Source: Tenacibaculum piscium | GTDB taxonomy: Bacteria; Bacteroidota; Bacteroidia; Flavobacteriales; Flavobacteriaceae | DNA length: 64,000 bases | Assembly (NCBI RefSeq): GCF_021390715.1 | Contig: NZ_JAJGWT010000001.1 | Span: forward strand, 5,839 to 69,838 | Direction of reading: 5' to 3' | Notes under the pieces: model-generated | The model's database searches: none | What the model was told of the DNA's origin: nothing | Seen by the model: only the letters and a program-made list of their open reading frames with translations | Translations under genes and position numbers: made by a program | In this document: one piece after another, positions 51,222 to 60,864 of the stretch | How the letters are laid out: every line of letters starts with the position of its first letter | Position numbering within the stretch: position 1 is the stretch's first letter

Positions 51222-54065
51222 TTATTTTAGATAAAAAGCTTCTAAAAACTCACTTGGTTGAATTTCAATCTTTTCTGAAGGAAATAATGTATTAGATGCT
51301 AATTTCGATTTATTTTCTAACAACGTATTTAAAACAATATCAAACGTTTTCATTTCTTCATTCGGAGCTATAGCTATAGGGTAATAAACATGAACAGGTT
51401 TTGTTTGACCTATGCGATACGCTCTATCTGTTGCTTGATTCTCTTTTGCAGGATTCCAATGACGTGTATAATGAATCACATGATTTGCACCTGTAATATT
51501 TAAACCAAACCCCGCTGCAATAGGAGACATAACAATAATATTAAAACCTATCTTTTTTTGAAATTTATCTACTTCTTGTTGCCTAGATAACTTAATATTT
51601 TTAATACTTGAAATACTAGAGGTACTAGAAGAAGGTGTATCACCATTAATTATAGCTATATTCAAGTTGTAAATTTCTAAAAAGACCCTTCTAAAAACAC
51701 GTTGCATTTTTTTATTTTGAGTAAATACAATAACCTTTTCATTACTAACTTTTATAGCATTAATAATAGTAATTGTTTTAATTAATTTAGCGGAAGAATT
51801 AATGACTTCATCTATATCTAACAACGAAAGATCTTCTGATTTTAAGAACGGATGGTCTGAAATAGATTTTAAGTTATGAATTCCCTCAAGAGTAGCTCCT
51901 TGTTTTCCTGATTCTTTCATACTCTCTATATCTGATAATGCATCAACATACGCTTTGTATTGTTGTACAGGCATCTCTTGTAAATATATTCTTTCTTCTT
52001 TGGGTGTTATACCAGGTAAATCTTTAGCTACATCAATTTTCATGCGTCTCATAAAAGCCTGACCAATTTTTGATCTTAAATTTCTTGAAAGTTCTTCAGG
52101 ATTAGTTTCTTTATCATTTAAAGGCTTTATATATTCTTTCGTAAATGTTTTCGTATCTAATAATATTCCAGGATTACAAAAATCCATAATACACCATAAA
52201 TCAACTAATGAATTTTCAACAGGTGTTCCTGTCATTGCAATTTTAAAATGTGATTTTAATGCCTTAGCAGCATTCGTTACCAAAGTACCAGGAGTTTTTA
52301 TACGTTGTACCTCATCTAACGCTACAATACCCCAATTTACCATTGCAAAAGGAATTTGATGCTTCCTAAGTGTTTCATAAGTTGTTAAATATAAACCTGA
52401 TTTACTTAACGATTTTATCGTTAATTCTTTATCATTAAGATGTATATAATTTCTTACTTTATTACCCCATAATAGTTTAATATCTAAATTAGAGTTTTTG
52501 AAAAACTTCTTATGTTCTTGCTCCCAATTTTCTAATAATGATACAGGAGCAACAACTAAACTAGGTTTTGTATTTCCTTTTTGATAATACCATTCCATAA
52601 AATATAGTACTTGAATTGTTTTTCCTAAACCCATATCATCTGCTAAAAGTACACCTGGTAAATTATAAGGTGCTTCAGATAATGTTTGTAACCAAGCAAC
52701 ACCTTCACGTTGGTGTTTTTTTAATTGAATACCGTCTGATAAATTAGAAATTTCACGTAAACTATAATTTGCATTAGTAATTACTTCTATATTTTCGATA
52801 TACTCTGTAATTTCGGTATTTTCTTTTATGATTAAAACTTTTCTAACCCCATTATTTTGATTTTCTTTTTGAGGAATAATAGAGCTTTGAGGCTGGCTTA
52901 ATTGCTTTTCTGCATTTTCTATAACAGGTTTTAAATTTTCTATATCTAAACACTCTCCTTTAAAAAAAACATCCTTATTTCCGCTAGATTCTGCATTTTT
53001 AACACTTGTTTTTAAATCTCTTAACTGCTCATTATTTTCTATAGAGATAAGTCTAGTTCCATTAACTACATCTTCTATAGCAATACCTGGTAACCATTCT
53101 GATTTATAAGGACTAATAAAAGGATAAAATTTAGGTTGATAAATTCCTAATTCGGCAACTCTTTTACCAAAATCATCTAAATTTAAAAGATCTGTATTCC
53201 AAAATTTTGAAGGTGTTTCCACCATTTCACTAATTTCTTGATTAGAATATGTCTTTTGTTTTTTTATTTTTTCTAATTCTATTTTAACACCTTCTTTTTC
53301 AGATGAATTATCAATTAAAACCCTAATTTTATTTCCATTTTCAGAATAACTATATTCATCTTTTACTCTATTTAATAAATTAAATTTTTTATCAAAAAGA
53401 GTTTGATTAACTTCTTCAAATTTAGGAGTAATTCTATATTTATTTTCAGCTATTTTATGTACATTTAATTCTAAAGATTCAGGATTTAAAATAACCGTTT
53501 CTGAAAGTATTCTAGATAAAAAAACATTATTGCATTTTGATGCTAATAATTGCACATTCGAAATAAGTTTTAAGCGTTCTTTTTCTGATAAATCTGTTAC
53601 AGTATTAAATTTATCTATTGCTTTTACAATATTTAAGTTTGTATTACCTAAAAGATAAGCACTATTTTCGTTTTCTAATAAAACACCATTTCTATCTGAA
53701 GTTTTAAAAATAATATTTCCAGTACCATTTTTATTGGTTTTATCTTGATAAGAATATTCTAAAACACTTTTTTTATCTTTTAATCCTGTCCCTTTTAAAC
53801 TTATAAATATTTCAAAAGGATAATATTTTACCAATCCTAAAAATGAAAAATCTTCTTGTTCAATTAAATTTAAATCTTCATTTTTAATTATGATTTTATC
53901 ATCAATTTCTTGAGCAATTCCATTAATTAATAAATCATTTAAAATATTGTAAACAATAGTATCTACATTATTATCAATCCAATTATAAAATGATATAATT
54001 TCACCAGAACCTTTTTCATAGTAAAACTCGATTACATCTTCTGTATATACTTTTAATAATTTCAT
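51222..54065 (-). CDS. zorD: ZorD, SNF2-family helicase of type I Zorya
   Basis: ZorD is the cytosolic DNA-processing effector of Zorya defence. In the 947-residue protein, residues 1-440 are a variable N-terminal part without a motif I recognise. From about 450 there is a SNF2 motor: QLKKHQREGVAWLQ, Walker A DDMGLGKT (476-483), DEVQ (584-587), MTGTPVENS. The second lobe carries GFGLNITGANHVIHYTRHWNPAKENQATDRAYRIGQ. Order after zorA-B-C and the SNF2 type define a type I system. Its ATG shares one base with the zorC stop (TAATG), so translation is coupled. Confidence 0.92.
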   Translation of the reverse strand: MKLLKVYTEDVIEFYYEKGSGEIISFYNWIDNNVDTIVYNILNDLLINGIAQEIDDKIIIKNEDLNLIEQEDFSFLGLVKYYPFEIFISLKGTGLKDKKSVLEYSYQDKTNKNGTGNIIFKTSDRNGVLLENENSAYLLGNTNLNIVKAIDKFNTVTDLSEKERLKLISNVQLLASKCNNVFLSRILSETVILNPESLELNVHKIAENKYRITPKFEEVNQTLFDKKFNLLNRVKDEYSYSENGNKIRVLIDNSSEKEGVKIELEKIKKQKTYSNQEISEMVETPSKFWNTDLLNLDDFGKRVAELGIYQPKFYPFISPYKSEWLPGIAIEDVVNGTRLISIENNEQLRDLKTSVKNAESSGNKDVFFKGECLDIENLKPVIENAEKQLSQPQSSIIPQKENQNNGVRKVLIIKENTEITEYIENIEVITNANYSLREISNLSDGIQLKKHQREGVAWLQTLSEAPYNLPGVLLADDMGLGKTIQVLYFMEWYYQKGNTKPSLVVAPVSLLENWEQEHKKFFKNSNLDIKLLWGNKVRNYIHLNDKELTIKSLSKSGLYLTTYETLRKHQIPFAMVNWGIVALDEVQRIKTPGTLVTNAAKALKSHFKIAMTGTPVENSLVDLWCIMDFCNPGILLDTKTFTKEYIKPLNDKETNPEELSRNLRSKIGQAFMRRMKIDVAKDLPGITPKEERIYLQEMPVQQYKAYVDALSDIESMKESGKQGATLEGIHNLKSISDHPFLKSEDLSLLDIDEVINSSAKLIKTITIINAIKVSNEKVIVFTQNKKMQRVFRRVFLEIYNLNIAIINGDTPSSSTSSISSIKNIKLSRQQEVDKFQKKIGFNIIVMSPIAAGFGLNITGANHVIHYTRHWNPAKENQATDRAYRIGQTKPVHVYYPIAIAPNEEMKTFDIVLNTLLENKSKLASNTLFPSEKIEIQPSEFLEAFYLK

Positions 54066-55471
54066 TAATTGTAAAAATATTTATTCATCCAAACATTTAG
54101 CCTACTCTCCCAATCTCCTCTATGTCCTAGAGTTCCTTCAGGAAGTAAATTTAAATAATTAGAACCTTCTAGTTTAACAGCCCTCAAGCCTTTAGGCAAC
54201 TTTTTTAGATCAGTAATTCGCTCAATATGTTTCAACCTAACTTCAGTATTAAATGTTTCAACTCTATAAATATAAAGAGCACCTGTATCTGAAAACTCAA
54301 CAAAAACATATTCTTTTGCCCAAATAATTAATGCACAAGTACTTTGATTTGTTTTAGTACGATAATAACGTGAAGTCACATATTTTTTTATTAGTGGTTC
54401 ATTGATAAGATTCTTATAGTTATTGTCATTTCCTACAAATTTTATATTCTCTATATTATCTATGAATTTTAACCAATATTCTTTTCTTCGAGAGTCTTGA
54501 ACAAGTTTAGAAAAGAAAATATCTATAAAGTCTTTATTCATTAAAACAATCAACTTTTTTCGGGCAGTTTCTACAAAAATTGCTTCTTCTTGGTTTAAGT
54601 GCTTATTTGACCAATGTCTTTTAATAATAGGATCTCCAATAATATCAACAGCAACTTTTTGTATTAAAGTTATTTCAGAAGAAAACTTATTTTCTAAAAG
54701 TAATAAACTCAAAAGTAATAATTTATATTTTGACTTTGTTATTTTTCGTATTTCTATCACTATCTCTTGAACAAAACCTATAGAAATATCATTAAATTTA
54801 ATACACTTTAAATACAATACAAAACCTTCATTATAATAGTATGTGTCAATTAAGTTTGTATTTAAATTTAAAGACTCACAAATGTTTTGTATTTTAATAT
54901 TGTTAGAAATCAAATAATTAACAAATACATTAAGACCATCTTTTTCCCAAAAATAAAAATATGATTTTATAGCTAATACATCTTTTCTAGATTTATCATA
55001 AACATCACATTTGTTTTTCAACAGACTTGTGTATTCTGAAAACCTAGTTTTATTGTTTCTGAATGTATTCCAATTATTAAGTAATATATACCAAAGAGGA
55101 ATAATGTAAGAATCCCTCCAATATTCATTAATTAAGTGAATAAATTTTGAAAATTGTGAACCAAATAATATAGAATCTTCTTCTTTATAATCTAAAGACC
55201 AAACTAATAAACGTACTTCTCTTCTTGAAAAATGCTCTATTAAAACTGCGATAGGTTCTGTTTCTAAAGATTTGAATTTATCATAAACTTCTTTTATCAA
55301 TCCGTGTTTTGGTAACTCGTTAGTTTTATATTGCTGATTTGCTATATTATTTAACTCGCGAATATTTACATTGAGGGTTTCTTTGGTTTTATGCGTAATC
55401 AATTTCTCTGCATTACCTTTAAAAACAGAGTATAGTAATTTCCAATGTATGAGTTCTTTAATCTTTGCCAT
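54065..55471 (-). CDS. zorC: ZorC (EH-signature type) of type I Zorya
   Basis: ZorC is a cytosolic component specific to the type I/II Zorya operon layout, thought to work with ZorD on invading DNA. The 468-residue protein is basic and largely helical, without signal or membrane segments. The middle region (EAIFVETARKKLIVLMNKDFIDIFFSKLVQDSRRKEYWLKFIDNI, about 300-345) fits the EH_Signature domain as I know it. The last 60 residues include the GHRGDWESRLNVWM segment. It overlaps zorB by 14 bp and zorD by 1 bp. Identification rests strongly on context. Confidence 0.85.
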   Translation of the reverse strand: MAKIKELIHWKLLYSVFKGNAEKLITHKTKETLNVNIRELNNIANQQYKTNELPKHGLIKEVYDKFKSLETEPIAVLIEHFSRREVRLLVWSLDYKEEDSILFGSQFSKFIHLINEYWRDSYIIPLWYILLNNWNTFRNNKTRFSEYTSLLKNKCDVYDKSRKDVLAIKSYFYFWEKDGLNVFVNYLISNNIKIQNICESLNLNTNLIDTYYYNEGFVLYLKCIKFNDISIGFVQEIVIEIRKITKSKYKLLLLSLLLLENKFSSEITLIQKVAVDIIGDPIIKRHWSNKHLNQEEAIFVETARKKLIVLMNKDFIDIFFSKLVQDSRRKEYWLKFIDNIENIKFVGNDNNYKNLINEPLIKKYVTSRYYRTKTNQSTCALIIWAKEYVFVEFSDTGALYIYRVETFNTEVRLKHIERITDLKKLPKGLRAVKLEGSNYLNLLPEGTLGHRGDWESRLNVWMNKYFYN

Positions 55472-56156
55472 ATAACAGCATTTCTCTTATTTGTTTTTCA
55501 GCATCTGTCTTAATTCTAAACTCTACACGTCTGTTTAGTTTCCTGTTTATTTCTGTATCATTTTTGGCGATTGGTTTTACAGATGACAAACCATTTGCTG
55601 TAGTTCTTAATTTAGTCCATTGATACACATTCTCATCTAACTGATTTAAAACAAAAGATAAAACAGACCTTGTTCTATCTTGAGATAATTTCATATTGTA
55701 AAAATACGCTTGCTCATCTGTCATTCCATTTTGTCCCTCTAATGATGTGTGTCCTTCTACTCGAATTTCTTCTATATGATCTTTATAATTAATACTATTT
55801 AAGACTTTTATATATCTTGGGAAAAAACTTTTTAAAATACCTCTAAATTCTTGTTTGACTTCACTTCGTCCTACTTTAAACAAAATATCAGGTTCTGTAA
55901 ACCTAAATATTAATTGTTCTTTATCTATTTCTGCTCCCCAAATTTTTAAATCATCTTTAAACTCTTTTTGAAGATCTATATAGATCTGACTTTGTAACTC
56001 TTTGTAACGTTCTGCTACTTTACTTTTATCATCAAATTCTTCTTGTAATTGTAGCATAGTACCAATTAAACACAATACAAAAACCATTAAAATAGATGCC
56101 ATTAAATCGCCTGTAGATAAATCGAATTGATTGTTTTTTTCTTCTAAATTATCCAT
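55458..56156 (-). CDS. zorB: ZorB, MotB/OmpA-like stator subunit of Zorya
   Basis: ZorB pairs with ZorA to form a proton-driven inner-membrane motor anchored to peptidoglycan. The 232-residue protein has one N-terminal membrane helix (about 15-37) that carries the ion-binding acid Asp17 in STGDLMASILMVF. A short coiled segment follows, then an OmpA-like domain (about 95-225) with IRVEGHTSLEG, MKLSQDRTRSVLSFVL and NRKLNRRVEFRI. The conserved Asp and the peptidoglycan-binding residues are intact, so function is expected. It starts 5 bp after the zorA stop. Confidence 0.93.
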   Translation of the reverse strand: MDNLEEKNNQFDLSTGDLMASILMVFVLCLIGTMLQLQEEFDDKSKVAERYKELQSQIYIDLQKEFKDDLKIWGAEIDKEQLIFRFTEPDILFKVGRSEVKQEFRGILKSFFPRYIKVLNSINYKDHIEEIRVEGHTSLEGQNGMTDEQAYFYNMKLSQDRTRSVLSFVLNQLDENVYQWTKLRTTANGLSSVKPIAKNDTEINRKLNRRVEFRIKTDAEKQIREMLLYGKD

Positions 56157-56161
56157 TATTT

Positions 56162-57955
56162 TTAGTTAACTTTTCTTAGTTTATCTACAGATTCTGTTAA
56201 ATCCTCTACCATATCATTTAAATTCCCCAAAATGCTATTTAAGCCATCTTGAGAATCTTTTAATGATGTAGAAAAACTTACTAAATATTCATTTAAAGTA
56301 CCGCTTGTTGTTGTTTGATATTCTAATAATCCTTTTTGTAAATGTTCAAAAATACCTTGTAACCCTTCTTCTATAGTTTCAAAATTTTGGATATAAGTCC
56401 CCGATACGTTTTGAGTCTTATCTATTGTTTTATTAATATCTAGTAATAAATTATTTTGACTACTAGAAATACTTAACACCTCTTTTTTATGTGTATCTAT
56501 ACTCGACAATAGATTATTGGCTGTATTATCTATATGTTCTGAATTTAATTGAAACTTATTCGCAATGCTGTTGATATTTGCCACAACATCTTTAGAACCA
56601 CTTAAAATTTGTTGATATTCTAGATTTAGGTTTTTATTGTGATCTAATGTTTTTTGTACTTCTTTTGTAATGTCAGAAAATAGCATTAAATTATTTTTTT
56701 GTTCATCAATAATCTTATCCATTCTATTATTAACTTCAGATAAGGTTTCTTTATAAACGGAGTTTGCTTCTTCAAAAAGTTGCTTATTTTCTACACTACT
56801 TGCTTTAGATTCTTGATTTGCTTTAGTAATATTATCTAATACATTATTTTTTAATAAACCAATAGTTTCCGTTATTTCATTAGAAACATTTTGCATTGTT
56901 TCAGGTACAGAAAGTAACGAATCTGAAACTTTAGAAAGACGTAATGATATTTGTTCCATTTCGTTTTTAGTATTTCCTGATACTTCTTCTTTAAAATTCT
57001 GCATCATATCTCTCATAGAGTTTGAAAGATTTTCAATAGCTGTTTCTATAATAGCTGTTCCTGAATCTTGTTTAATATCTTTTAATTCATTAAGCACTGG
57101 TACTAATTGTCCTTCTATTAAGTCGGTTAATTGTTTTCCATTCTCTTCTGTTAATTTTTCTAAAGTAGCCTCTAAAGTATCAGCAATACTTTCTCCTAAA
57201 TCATCTGCAAACTTTTGTAATGCAACTGTTTGATTTTCGGATTCTTCTAGTAATTTTCTGAATACATTTTTTGGTAATTGCTTTCCTTCATCTGTATCTG
57301 CTACTAAATACTCATTAAACAACTCATGAATAACTGCTTTTTGTTTTTCTGCTTGAATAATATCTAATTCTTTAAGTTCAATTTTATTTTCACTATCTAA
57401 AATTAAACATAACTCATTTATTTTTTTAGATATTTTAGATTGATTATACTTGTATATAAATGTAAATATTATTGATAATAACATCCCCCAAATTGAGGTT
57501 GCAAAAGCTGTACCCATACCTTTTAATAGAGTATCAATACTTGCTTTTATGGTTGCTGTATTTGTTAATTGTATCGATGAAACACCTAATGATAATCCTA
57601 TAAAAGTACCTAAAACCCCTAAACCAACTAATGAACTTGCTACATTATTTAATAATCGAACATCTAACTTTACATTAAGAGTTGCATACTCCGAAAAAAA
57701 CTCTTTTGCATGGTGGTTTGTTTTTGTAAAATTTTGATATTCAATAAATGTTTTCTTGTATGCTAACCAAATAGGAGATAATTCTTTATCTTTTTCTATG
57801 TTTTGTAACTCAATAGAGTTGATTAATTTTCTTTTTCTATTATATAAGTAAAAAACTGCAGCTAAAAAACTAACAATTAAAATAACGACTACAACTGTAC
57901 CTATAGGAAAATTATCATCTTTAGTATACGCAAAGACATTTTCTAATATTTTCAT
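56162..57955 (-). CDS. zorA: ZorA, MotA/TolQ-like stator subunit with long coiled-coil tail
   Basis: ZorA is the proton-channel subunit of the Zorya motor. In the 597-residue protein there is a first membrane helix at about 18-40. A pair of helices follows at about 103-130 and 150-175 in the MotA/TolQ/ExbB core (LVGLGVLGTFIGLSLGV, LLKGMGTAFATSIWGMLLSIIF). About 400 residues of coiled-coil-forming sequence follow (KFADDLGESIADTLEATLEKLTEENG and onward). The long intracellular tail is the hallmark of ZorA, against MotA's short cytoplasmic region, and is thought to carry the phage signal to ZorC/ZorD. It is first in the operon. No clear TAnnTTTG box is seen upstream. Confidence 0.94.
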   Translation of the reverse strand: MKILENVFAYTKDDNFPIGTVVVVILIVSFLAAVFYLYNRKRKLINSIELQNIEKDKELSPIWLAYKKTFIEYQNFTKTNHHAKEFFSEYATLNVKLDVRLLNNVASSLVGLGVLGTFIGLSLGVSSIQLTNTATIKASIDTLLKGMGTAFATSIWGMLLSIIFTFIYKYNQSKISKKINELCLILDSENKIELKELDIIQAEKQKAVIHELFNEYLVADTDEGKQLPKNVFRKLLEESENQTVALQKFADDLGESIADTLEATLEKLTEENGKQLTDLIEGQLVPVLNELKDIKQDSGTAIIETAIENLSNSMRDMMQNFKEEVSGNTKNEMEQISLRLSKVSDSLLSVPETMQNVSNEITETIGLLKNNVLDNITKANQESKASSVENKQLFEEANSVYKETLSEVNNRMDKIIDEQKNNLMLFSDITKEVQKTLDHNKNLNLEYQQILSGSKDVVANINSIANKFQLNSEHIDNTANNLLSSIDTHKKEVLSISSSQNNLLLDINKTIDKTQNVSGTYIQNFETIEEGLQGIFEHLQKGLLEYQTTTSGTLNEYLVSFSTSLKDSQDGLNSILGNLNDMVEDLTESVDKLRKVN

Positions 57956-58182
57956 ATTTTTTTTATATTTTTTGTTTGAAATAATTATTTGTAAAATTTA
58001 CCCAATCATCCCTTCAATAATTTATCTAAGCACATAGTACATTTATACTTAATATAAATATTTTGTTTTATAATAAAGTTTATAAATCTAAGTAATACTA
58101 GGTAGATGTCAAAATATTTATATTAAAATAAGTAAGATAAATAAGTTTATTTTTAATAAACCTCTTTTATCACTTTTACATA

Positions 58183-58876
58183 CTATTTATATAAATTCTA
58201 CTTTTTCGATAAATTCACGGAAAACACACTACATAATACAGGCTATTATTCTAGCTAAACAATCAAATTACGGTACACACCCTACTCTATTTTCGATAAA
58301 TTCTGCTTTTTCGGGAAATTCAGGAAAAATAGACTACATAATACAGACTATTATTCTAGCTAAACAATCAAATTACGGTACACACCCTACTCTATTTTCG
58401 ATAAATTCTGCTTTTTCGGGAAATTACTATTTAATAACAACACTAAAACAGATGAACTAAAATTCATGTTGTACTGTTGAATAAACCCCTAAAATCAATA
58501 CTATAAAAGGGCGCAAGCTAAAAACAGTAGTTCAACAATCTGTCAACAATAAAATAATTAAACCTGTTGACGGATTGTTGAACTACTGTTATCTGCTAAA
58601 ACTCTTTCTGTATATGCTAATTATTGATATTTGTCAACAATCAACAGTTTTTCAATGAAATTACTTATATACTCTTCTATATTTTCAATAAATTCTGACT
58701 TTTCTATAAAATTACAGTATTTAGCAATGTTTTATCAAACGCAATAAAGCGCAAACACAAACGCAAAATCAAGAATTTAGTGTTATACTAAAAACTCTTT
58801 ATATATACTGACTCTTACTATTTATCAAAAGACAAAGGCATCTCTATAAAATCACTTTTCTGAAACTCGTAATATC
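58183..58876 (+). repeat. Right long direct repeat, containing palindrome and 105-bp units (candidate origin)
   Basis: It contains 105-bp tandem units at 58191, 58296 and 58401 (partial). A long palindrome follows (arms 58523-58548 and 58565-58590, 25 of 26 positions paired), then GTCAACAATCAACAG and one AAACGCAATAAAGCGCAAAC unit. It ends within the 3' coding end of the SF3 helicase gene. Its position directly downstream of a replicative helicase gene is where satellites often keep their origin. 57956-58182 is AT-rich without features. Confidence 0.88.
58523..58590. other. 26-bp-arm palindrome in the right repeat
   Basis: AACAGTAGTTCAACAATC plus TGTCAACA pairs with TGTTGACG plus GATTGTTGAACTACTGTT around 16 bp, with a single mismatch that would be a G-U pair in RNA. 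The left repeat has a decayed version at 50793-50860. It could be a stem-loop origin, a recombination site or a structured RNA. There is no T run, so a simple terminator is unlikely. Confidence 0.7.
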
Positions 58877-60017
58877 GTCCTTTTTTAGTTTCAAAATTTA
58901 CCATTGTTTTTTGCAACGTATTTAAAGAAAGAAAATACTTTTGGTAACTTCCATTTAAAGAGGTTAAGTTATAATCATTTTTTAAGCTTTTAGTAATTTT
59001 AAAGCGAGTTGTCTTAAAACCTTTACTTAATTTATCAAATAAATCTGTTGCGGTGTATTTTAAAACATCAACTTCAAAAGTAATAAAATCATCCATTAAA
59101 ATTTCTCTAATTTCTTGACTTAAATATGTTTTATTTCCTTTTACAACTTTATCTAACGCAGGTGTATAAATTTGTTGCTTTGTAAACCACATTCTTGTTT
59201 TTCTTTCTGATATAATTTTTCGATTATTTAAAAAATATAAAAAACTCGAAATTTCATTACTAAGTTTTTTTAGCATATCAACATCTTCTTCTTTAAAAGA
59301 ATTTACTTTAATCACCCAATATCTAATTTCTTTTTCATCTATCTGAATAAAATTTTCTTCATTATTAGAACACAATATAAACTTTCCAAAAAAATTAGAT
59401 TCAACTTTATCTTTTCCTTTAGATTCTGTTTTATATGAACCCGCTGTAGAAAGGTTTTTAATACGTTCACTATCTTCTCTCCTATCTAAAAGAACCTCAT
59501 CTACAGAAATAATTAATTTAGATGCCCAATCACTATTAAATCGACTTCGAAAATCTTCATTTTTATTAATTGTCATATTTCCTTGAAACAACAATTTCAA
59601 CCAATTTAAAAAAGATGTTTTTCCTGTATTCCTAGAATTACTAACCAAACATAAAATTGGTAAAATTTGCGTTGGTTGTTGCCATAATATAGTCAGGTAA
59701 TCTAACCCTAATTCATACTGTTCTTTAAAAATATGCCTTAAAAATTCTTCGGTTTTATCAAAATTACCTTTTACTAATTTATGTTCTATTTTTTCATACT
59801 GATTATAAAACGAATTTATTTCCTGTTTATAATTTTGATGTGCAGGAATAGTAGTAAATCCGTCATACTTTTTTATAGATTTCAAAAAATCTTTTCCTTT
59901 ATCTGTAATTATTTCTCCTTTAGCCCATTTAATTAAAGTCTTTGCAGTGTCCCCGCTTAAAAGAGGAACACTACAAATTTTAAAATAATCTGTACCTATT
60001 CTAACGTATTCCATCAT
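58818..60017 (-). CDS. SF3/DUF5906-like replicative helicase of the element
   Basis: A virus/plasmid-type helicase likely to replicate the excised element. In the 399-residue protein the Walker A variant is SNSRNTGKTSFLNWL (about 127-141). Walker B is KLIISVDEVLLDRRED (about 166), and the helicase C motif with Asn sensor is NFFGKFILCSNNEENF (about 208-223). The C-terminal 100 residues look like a winged helix. It has no primase domain, so it is shorter than the D5-type primase-helicases. It follows two small genes with 3-bp and 1-bp spacing, in one operon. The exact family name is from memory. Confidence 0.8.
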   Translation of the reverse strand: MMEYVRIGTDYFKICSVPLLSGDTAKTLIKWAKGEIITDKGKDFLKSIKKYDGFTTIPAHQNYKQEINSFYNQYEKIEHKLVKGNFDKTEEFLRHIFKEQYELGLDYLTILWQQPTQILPILCLVSNSRNTGKTSFLNWLKLLFQGNMTINKNEDFRSRFNSDWASKLIISVDEVLLDRREDSERIKNLSTAGSYKTESKGKDKVESNFFGKFILCSNNEENFIQIDEKEIRYWVIKVNSFKEEDVDMLKKLSNEISSFLYFLNNRKIISERKTRMWFTKQQIYTPALDKVVKGNKTYLSQEIREILMDDFITFEVDVLKYTATDLFDKLSKGFKTTRFKITKSLKNDYNLTSLNGSYQKYFLSLNTLQKTMVNFETKKGRYYEFQKSDFIEMPLSFDK

Positions 60018-60020
60018 TAT

Positions 60021-60341
60021 TTAAAGTTTAAAATTAAGTAAAACTCTATTTGAAACTATACTTTCTTTCCAATCAAAAATAATATTTGCTCCTGTTAACG
60101 ATTTATCTTTTTTAAAACTAGAATCTATTTCTTGTTCTAATAATTGCCATTTAAACCTTGGATTATTAACTGCTAAAATTTTAATTTTATCTATTTCTTT
60201 AGTATAAAAATCTAAATGCTTCATTAGTAAAAAATCCGATGCTCTATTGAATTTTAACTTATACATTTCAGCTTGTAAATTATCGGCTATAAGAATTAAA
60301 TTATTCTTATCTACTTCACTTTCTATGTTAAAATCTTCCAT
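60021..60341 (-). CDS. Hypothetical protein in the element's replication operon
   Basis: I do not recognise a family. The 106-residue acidic protein is mostly helical (NLILIADNLQAEMYKLKFNRASDFLLMKHLDFYTKEIDKIKIL) and has no membrane segment. It lies 1 bp after the HTH gene and 3 bp before the helicase gene, so it probably acts in replication or its control. Confidence 0.7.
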   Translation of the reverse strand: MEDFNIESEVDKNNLILIADNLQAEMYKLKFNRASDFLLMKHLDFYTKEIDKIKILAVNNPRFKWQLLEQEIDSSFKKDKSLTGANIIFDWKESIVSNRVLLNFKL

Positions 60342-60342
60342 C

Positions 60343-60636
60343 TTATCTACGATATTTTAAAGATTTAACTTCGTTTAGATTATTTTCTAAACTCTCTAAA
60401 TTAATCACAATTCTACGTCCTATTTTAGAAGCATCAATAAATCCTTTTTTTATATAATTTCTTATTGTTAGCTCTGTAACGTTTAACCTTTTTGCAGCTT
60501 CTTTAACCGTTACATTTTCCTTCTGTGGATTTAATTTATTATTAATCAATTCCTGTAAAGGATTAATTCTTTTTGATATTGCTAAATCAATCATTCCAGA
60601 AAGTTCTTCTGATGTTGTTACTATTATACTTGCCAT
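60343..60636 (-). CDS. Excisionase-like helix-turn-helix protein
   Basis: A 97-residue DNA-binding protein. The C-terminal half is a winged HTH of the MerR/excisionase (HTH_17) type: ENVTVKEAAKRLNVTELTIRNYIKKGFIDASKIGRRIVINLESLENNL. The N-terminal half looks like an oligomerisation helix. In Bacteroidota elements such genes beside a replicative helicase and an integrase commonly control excision. It is first in the three-gene operon. The role is inferred from context. Confidence 0.85.
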   Translation of the reverse strand: MASIIVTTSEELSGMIDLAISKRINPLQELINNKLNPQKENVTVKEAAKRLNVTELTIRNYIKKGFIDASKIGRRIVINLESLENNLNEVKSLKYRR

Positions 60637-60864
60637 AATATGTTTTATTTATATAAATTAATATTTAAAAACACATCATATTCAGTAATTACTAATATCC
60701 ATGGATTGAATATTTATGTTTTATTACTGCAAAGATTGTATATATAACTATAACAAATAAAGTTTAAATGGTTACTTAATGACACTAAAAAAAACCATAA
60801 ACAAGTAAAAAACAATGATTTAAATATAAATAAAGAACAAAAAATCATATTATTTTGATGGTGT

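Noticed and set aside
58523..58590. Palindrome as an ordinary terminator of the helicase transcript
   Set aside because: No T run follows either arm, it lies more than 200 bp past the stop, and the surrounding tandem units are not typical of terminators.
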